A DNA stretch of 5,447 nt, taken from positions 1 to 5,447 of the forward strand of contig JAVBLU010000053.1 of NCBI GenBank assembly GCA_031553225.1, given 5' to 3'. A program made the position numbers and the translations under genes. Origin of the DNA: JAVBLU01 sp031553225. GTDB lineage: Bacteria > Bacillota > Clostridia > Christensenellales > UBA1750. Positions 1-5,447 of this stretch are shown here, piece by piece. Below the pieces are notes generated by a model. The model was given only the letters and a program-made list of their open reading frames with translations. It had not been told where the DNA came from and made no database searches. How positions within the stretch are numbered: position 1 is the stretch's first letter; each line of letters opens with the position of its first letter.

Positions 1-60
1 GCCCTCCTGGGGGTTTGGATATGGGTTTTCTGCGGGCGGGGGGTTGCAAATTCCGTGGGA

Positions 61-92
61 AAGGCCGGGCGGCAGGTATGCCGCCGGGCCTT
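61..92. repeat. GC-rich inverted repeat, 13-bp arms
   Basis: The arms at 61-73 and 80-92 pair over 13 bp with one mismatch around the 6-nt loop AGGTAT, giving a very stable hairpin in either strand's RNA. Read on the minus strand, the stem ends in only three U's, so it is at best a weak intrinsic terminator for the GH4 transcript. A small alternative hairpin, GCC-TTCG-GGC at 88-97 with a UUCG tetraloop, uses part of the right arm and would compete with it. Confidence 0.5.
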
Positions 93-118
93 CGGGCTGC
101 GCAAGGTGTGTGCGCGCG

Positions 119-163
119 GCTGTCCTCCGAAAAGGCAGCCCGGCAGGCTGCGGAAAGGACAGC
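119..163. repeat. Compound inverted repeat (nested stem-loop)
   Basis: GCTGTCC at 119-125 pairs with GGACAGC at 157-163. TCC at 126-128 pairs with GGA at 152-154 after a 2-nt AA bulge. GCAGCC at 135-140 pairs with GGCTGC at 146-151 around a 5-nt loop. Together this makes 16 base pairs in a 45-nt element with a 6-nt one-sided bulge at 129-134. No U-tract follows on either strand, so it does not look like an intrinsic terminator. Its role is unknown; it could be a 3'-UTR structure or part of a small RNA. Confidence 0.45.
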
Positions 164-228
164 GGCATGCAGGGCGGCGCGTGCGGCGGGTTTTCACAGC
201 AGGATGGAGCCGAGAAGGGAGGACGCAG

Positions 229-259
229 GCCGAAAGCGCCGGAGGCAGGCGCTTTAGGC
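229..259 (-). terminator. Hairpin over the GH4 stop codon, possible terminator
   Basis: AAAGCGCC at 233-240 and GGCGCTTT at 248-255 form a perfect 8-bp stem with a 7-nt loop. Three more pairs extend it (229-231 with 257-259) past one G-A mismatch. The right arm covers the TAA stop at 254-256 on the minus strand. Position and stem strength suit an end-of-gene structure, and the A-run opposite the U-run resembles some terminators. However, no U-tract follows beyond the stem's own three U's, so intrinsic termination is uncertain. Confidence 0.4.
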
Positions 260-1705
260 TTTGGCCCGCTCGGCGGCCATCTCCGCCACGGTCTTCGTGT
301 GCAGGCGCGCGGCCCCTTCCGTCTGCCGGGTGGGCAGCAGGGGGCCTTTCTGCAGGCGCGCTTTGGCGGCGGCGATGGCGGTTTTGTACTGCGGCAGCCA
401 TTTGGCCTGGGCCACGAGCATCTCGTCCACCATCTGCCAGATCTCCGGCGGGTTGCACACCGCGCCCACCAGCGGGTCCATCAGGAAGGCCTGGCGCAGG
501 AGCGCGTCGTCGGCGTGCACGGCGGCCTCCACCGCCAGGCGCTGCACGCTGATGGAGGCGTTGCACACGGCCGCGCATCCAAGCGGCAGATCGCCCACGG
601 CCGGGATATTCACGCCGTTGGCGTCCACGTAGCCGGGCACCTCCACGATGGCGTCGTCCGGCAGGTTGCTGATGCAGCCGTTGTTCACCACGTTGAAGTG
701 CCCGCGGTACACCCGCCCGGTTTCCAGCCCCTCGATGATGTAGGAGCCGTGCTCGTGCCCGCGCGCCTCCTGGCCGTACCTGTTCGGCTCGCTCTTCATC
801 CAGTTGGGGAAGTCCGTGTCGAACCAATTGCGGCCCTCGGTGCAGATGCGCAGGTATCCGCCCGTCTCGCCGTTGATCCAGGAGGACAGGTCGATCCAGT
901 CGCGGATCTCCTCCGGCCGCTTGCGGTACCAGGCCACGTACTCCGACAGATGTCCGTTCGACTCGGTGGAATAGTACCCGAAGCGCTTCATGATATCGAT
1001 ACGCACTTTCTCGGTGCGCGAAAGCTCCGGGTCGCTCTCAAACGCCGGCAAAATCTTGGGGAGCATGTCCTGGCCCTTGTGCCGGGCCTGGACATACCAG
1101 GTTTGGTGGTTGATGCCCGCGCAGATGATGTCCAGCTCCTCCTTGGGCACGCCCAGGGCCTTGGCGATTTGCGCGTGGCCGCCCTGCACCCCGTGGCACA
1201 GCCCGATGGTGAACACTTTTCCGTACTTGTTGCACGCCCAGGTGATCATGGCGTTGGGATTGGCGTAGTTGAGCATGATGGCCCCGGGCGCGGCCACCTC
1301 GCGTATGTCCTTGCAAAAGCCCAGCATGGCGTTGATGCCCCGCTGCGCATACATGATGCCGCCCGCGCACAGCGTATCGCCCACGCACTGGTCTACCCCG
1401 TACTTCAGCGGGATCTCCACATCCAGCGCGAAAGCTTCCAGCGCCCCGATGCGCACGCAGTTGACGATGTACTTCGCGTCCCTGAAGGCTTCGCGGCGGT
1501 CGGTTGTGGCGTGTATTTGTATGGACAGGCCGTTGTGGTCGATATCGCGCTGGCAAAGCTTGCGCACCATCTCCAGGTTCTTTTCGCTGATGTCCGTGAA
1601 GGACACCTGGATGTCCCGGAACTCCGGCACGCTGAGCAGGTCGGTGAGGAGCTTGCGGGTAAACCCGATGGACCCGGCCCCGATGAACGCCACCTTGAAG
1701 GACAT
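254..1705 (-). CDS. GH4 glycosidase, MelA alpha-galactosidase-like
   Basis: This 483-residue cytoplasmic enzyme belongs to glycoside hydrolase family 4. Family members use NAD+ and a divalent metal, usually Mn2+, to cleave glycosides by transient oxidation at C3 and elimination. Visible signs are the Rossmann dinucleotide loop GAGSIGFT at residues 9-16, GDTLCAGGIM at 109-118, NYANPNAM at 146-153, the metal ligands Cys170 (in CHGV, 170-173) and His200 (in GINH), and GYYSTES at 243-249. The C-terminal half (about 330-440) follows E. coli MelA closely, for example VDANG at 360-364 and MDP at 409-411. Length is normal and no signal peptide is seen. The ATG at 1705 is preceded by GGGGGTG and lies three codons before the first beta strand. 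MelA has CHSV and alpha-galacturonidase LplD has CHEV, so CHGV leaves the exact sugar open. No transporter or regulator gene is in the window. Family is secure; substrate is inferred. Confidence 0.93.
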   Translation of the reverse strand: MSFKVAFIGAGSIGFTRKLLTDLLSVPEFRDIQVSFTDISEKNLEMVRKLCQRDIDHNGLSIQIHATTDRREAFRDAKYIVNCVRIGALEAFALDVEIPLKYGVDQCVGDTLCAGGIMYAQRGINAMLGFCKDIREVAAPGAIMLNYANPNAMITWACNKYGKVFTIGLCHGVQGGHAQIAKALGVPKEELDIICAGINHQTWYVQARHKGQDMLPKILPAFESDPELSRTEKVRIDIMKRFGYYSTESNGHLSEYVAWYRKRPEEIRDWIDLSSWINGETGGYLRICTEGRNWFDTDFPNWMKSEPNRYGQEARGHEHGSYIIEGLETGRVYRGHFNVVNNGCISNLPDDAIVEVPGYVDANGVNIPAVGDLPLGCAAVCNASISVQRLAVEAAVHADDALLRQAFLMDPLVGAVCNPPEIWQMVDEMLVAQAKWLPQYKTAIAAAKARLQKGPLLPTRQTEGAARLHTKTVAEMAAERAKA

Positions 1706-1710
1706 GCGAG

Positions 1711-1717
1711 CACCCCC
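1711..1717 (-). promoter_or_regulatory. Ribosome binding site of the GH4 gene
   Basis: On the minus strand GGGGGTG lies 5 nt before the ATG at 1705. It differs by one base from the ideal GGAGGTG and supports this start. The uvrA site is likewise an all-G variant. Confidence 0.65.
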
Positions 1718-1722
1718 ATACG

Positions 1723-1733
1723 CCTATCATAGG
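1723..1733. repeat. 11-bp palindrome in the GH4 leader
   Basis: CCTATCATAGG is a perfect palindrome around one central base. It falls at about +5 to +15 of the predicted GH4 transcript. The one-base centre cannot form an RNA loop, so if functional it would act as a DNA-binding site. It could equally be chance. Confidence 0.3.
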
Positions 1734-1744
1734 AAACCTCTCCC

Positions 1745-1773
1745 ATTGTAGCGCAAGCGCTTCGCGCAGGCAA
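1745..1773 (-). promoter_or_regulatory. Sigma-A-type promoter of the GH4 gene
   Basis: On the minus strand the -35 box is TTGCCT (1768-1773, 4 of 6 matches) and the -10 box is TACAAT (1745-1750, 5 of 6), separated by exactly 17 bp. Transcription would start near 1738, giving a leader of about 33 nt. The spacer contains the palindrome AAGCGCTT, described separately. The modest -35 is common in regulated promoters. Confidence 0.6.
1755..1762. promoter_or_regulatory. Putative LacI/GalR-family operator core
   Basis: AAGCGCTT is a perfect 8-bp palindrome fitting the AAnCGnTT core recognised by many LacI/GalR-family repressors, whose hinge helices insert at the central CG. It lies inside the 17-bp spacer of the GH4 promoter, where a bound repressor would block RNA polymerase. 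The flanks (GCGC and CGCGC) are GC-rich and symmetric only with a one-base offset, and the TG and CA ends of a CcpA cre site are missing. A local sugar-responsive regulator is therefore likelier than CcpA. No regulator gene is in the window. Confidence 0.45.
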
Positions 1774-1817
1774 GTCCGGCTGCAGGATATAGATGGAAAC
1801 AAATTTTCGTGTTCGCA

Positions 1818-1847
1818 TTGAAATGCTGGGACGAGGGATGGTATAAT
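1818..1847 (+). promoter_or_regulatory. Strong sigma-A-type promoter of uvrA
   Basis: TTGAAA at 1818-1823 (5 of 6) and a perfect TATAAT at 1842-1847 are separated by 18 bp. TG at 1839-1840 gives an extended -10 element (TGGTATAAT). Transcription would start near 1854, leaving a leader of about 60 nt before the GTG at 1915. No LexA/SOS box of the Bacillota type (GAAC-N4-GTTC) overlaps it. Confidence 0.75.
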
Positions 1848-1902
1848 GCGGGAGATGCAGGGCGGACAAAGCCAGTGAAGCCCTTCATCAGCTGGAACAT
1901 AC

Positions 1903-1908
1903 GGGGGG
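1903..1908 (+). promoter_or_regulatory. Ribosome binding site fixing the uvrA GTG start
   Basis: A run of six G's lies 6 nt before GTG at 1915. This G-rich Shine-Dalgarno variant is well spaced for that codon. Translation from it begins MPDEIVIHGARENNL, the usual UvrA N-terminus, so GTG at 1915 is the likely start. Confidence 0.65.
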
Positions 1909-1914
1909 CTGTTT

Positions 1915-4742
<2,828 letters not shown>

Positions 4743-4746
<4 letters not shown>

Positions 4747-5447
4747 CGCAGCGCGATCTTCTGCGCCTCCTGCAGCGCGCTGTGGGAGGCGCTTTCCGCG
4801 TGCGGCCCCTGGAGCCGGAGAGCGGCTTTCTGGCGCTTCTGGACCCGGTGTGCCGGCATGAATTGCCCGGCGGCGCCGCCCCGGCTGTCGCCTATTCCCG
4901 CGCGGCGCATGCGGTGAACATCGGCGGCTCGCCCGCGTCGCATGCGCCGGACGCCGCCGGCGGGCGGCGCGGCGCGTCGCCCGCCGCATACGCGGACGGG
5001 GCGAGCGGTGCGGACCGCGCCCGGGCGCTAACGGCGGATGAAGCGCAGGCCGACGCGGCGCTGAAGGCGGCCGAAGAGGCTGGGTTCGCCGTCGTGCGCC
5101 TGCCCGGCCGCAGCCCGCGCGCGCGCATCGGCGCCCCACTCCTGCTTGCGCCGTGGGGCTCGGACGCGGGCGCGGGTGTGCGCGCGCATCGGAACGCAGG
5201 CGTGCAGGCGGATGAGGACACGGATCCCTGCGCAGGCGCGGACGCGGACGCGCGGGCGGCCGCCGGGGCCGCCGAGGCCGGCCTTGTCTGGTCGCTGTCG
5301 CTGCACCGCGCGGCGCCGGACGGCCTGATCCCTTCGCCGGAGTGGGACGACGTCCCGCTTGCCCTGGCCGCCCAGCGCCTGGCCGCGCTGCCCCGGCGCG
5401 CCGCGCTGCGAGGGCGGGCGGCTGCCCTTCGCGATTTGCGGCGCGTG
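4743..5447 (+). CDS. Unrecognised protein, coupled to uvrA, partial at the right edge
   Basis: A frame starting with GTG at 4743 overlaps the uvrA TGA (GTGA) and stays open for 235 codons to the window end, so the C-terminus is missing. It begins MTQRDLLRLLQRAVGG. About 85 % of codons end in G or C, and none of its 27 Arg codons is AGA or AGG, which argues for real coding. I recognise no domain. The N-terminal 40 residues look compact and helical. Residues 43-110 and 141-180 are low-complexity Ala/Gly/Asp-rich (Ala is about 26 % overall, with a single Lys). Between and after these are likely core strands (FAVVRLPG 115-122, APLLLAPWG 131-139, LVWSLSLH 181-188) and an Ala/Leu/Arg-rich helix at 205-234. 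No signal peptide or membrane segment is evident. There is no separate well-spaced Shine-Dalgarno site, so translation probably depends on termination-reinitiation from uvrA. A later start is possible. Confidence 0.7.

Larger units (their letters stand above)
1..253. other. Gene-free flank with tandem inverted repeats
   Basis: No convincing gene is seen here. All three plus-strand frames are open or nearly so, but this reflects high G+C. The frame ending in TAG at 255-257 uses AGG and AGA repeatedly and has many A/T-ending codons, unlike uvrA and the gene after it. What the stretch does hold is three inverted repeats, at 61-92, 119-163 and 229-259, listed separately. Since the GH4 gene reads leftward into it, the region is probably that gene's 3' untranslated and termination zone plus spacer. 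A C-terminal fragment of a convergent gene cannot be fully excluded. Confidence 0.5.

Noticed and set aside
122..146. Slight similarity to the SRP RNA core (CCGAAAAGGCAGCC versus CCGGAAGGAAGCAGCC)
   Set aside because: The conserved GGTCAGG segment and the pairing partner of the SRP RNA tip are missing, so the resemblance is superficial.
3..257. Possible C-terminal fragment of a convergent plus-strand gene ending TAG at 255-257
   Set aside because: Codon choice (repeated AGG and AGA, about a third of codons ending in A or T) differs from the real genes. The frame overlaps two strong inverted repeats, and no domain is recognisable.
44..1732. 562-codon open frame on the plus strand opposite the GH4 gene
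   Set aside because: It is the antisense shadow of a G+C-rich gene. The minus-strand product has every GH4 motif, while this translation is His/Gly/Ala-rich with no recognisable domain.
1751..1767. CcpA catabolite-repression (cre) site at the GH4 promoter
   Set aside because: The AA-CG-T core fits, but the outer TG and CA expected of a cre site are absent on both strands.
1855..1878. Eight-codon upstream open frame (MQGGQSQ then stop) in the uvrA leader
   Set aside because: The ATG lies at the predicted transcript 5' end and has no properly spaced ribosome binding site, so it is probably chance.
1895..1908. Candidate LexA/SOS box GAACATACG followed by G's
   Set aside because: Only the left half and centre match the Bacillota consensus. 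The right GTTC half is absent, and the site lies downstream of the promoter.

Overview
The window is G+C-rich bacterial DNA, about two thirds G+C by eye and higher still at third codon positions. It carries two clear genes and one probable partial gene. The UvrA sequence, the plain TTGAAA/TATAAT-type promoter and the G-rich Shine-Dalgarno sites fit a high-G+C member of the Bacillota, most likely a Clostridia-class anaerobe. This placement rests on remembered family sequence, not on a search.

Layout from left to right. Positions 1-253 hold no gene I can support, only three inverted repeats, the last of which overlaps the stop codon of the next gene. Positions 254-1705 (minus strand) encode a complete glycoside hydrolase family 4 (GH4) enzyme of the MelA alpha-galactosidase type. 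Positions 1706-1914 are a divergent promoter region. Toward the GH4 gene there is a TTGCCT/TACAAT promoter whose 17-bp spacer holds a LacI/GalR-like core palindrome. Toward uvrA there is a TTGAAA/TGGTATAAT promoter. Positions 1915-4746 (plus strand) encode a complete UvrA, the damage-recognition ATPase of nucleotide excision repair, with both ATPase modules and all three zinc sites visible. From 4743 to the right edge a GTG-started frame stays open for 235 codons. Its start overlaps the uvrA stop in a GTGA junction, so I read it as a translationally coupled downstream gene of unknown function, cut off by the window.

The sugar gene and the repair gene share only the intergenic region and seem separately regulated: the first probably by a sugar-responsive repressor, the second by a strong promoter with no recognisable SOS box. 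No mobile element, CRISPR array, tRNA or rRNA was seen. The points most worth following are the unrecognised gene after uvrA, the putative operator, and the CHGV active-site motif of the GH4 enzyme.
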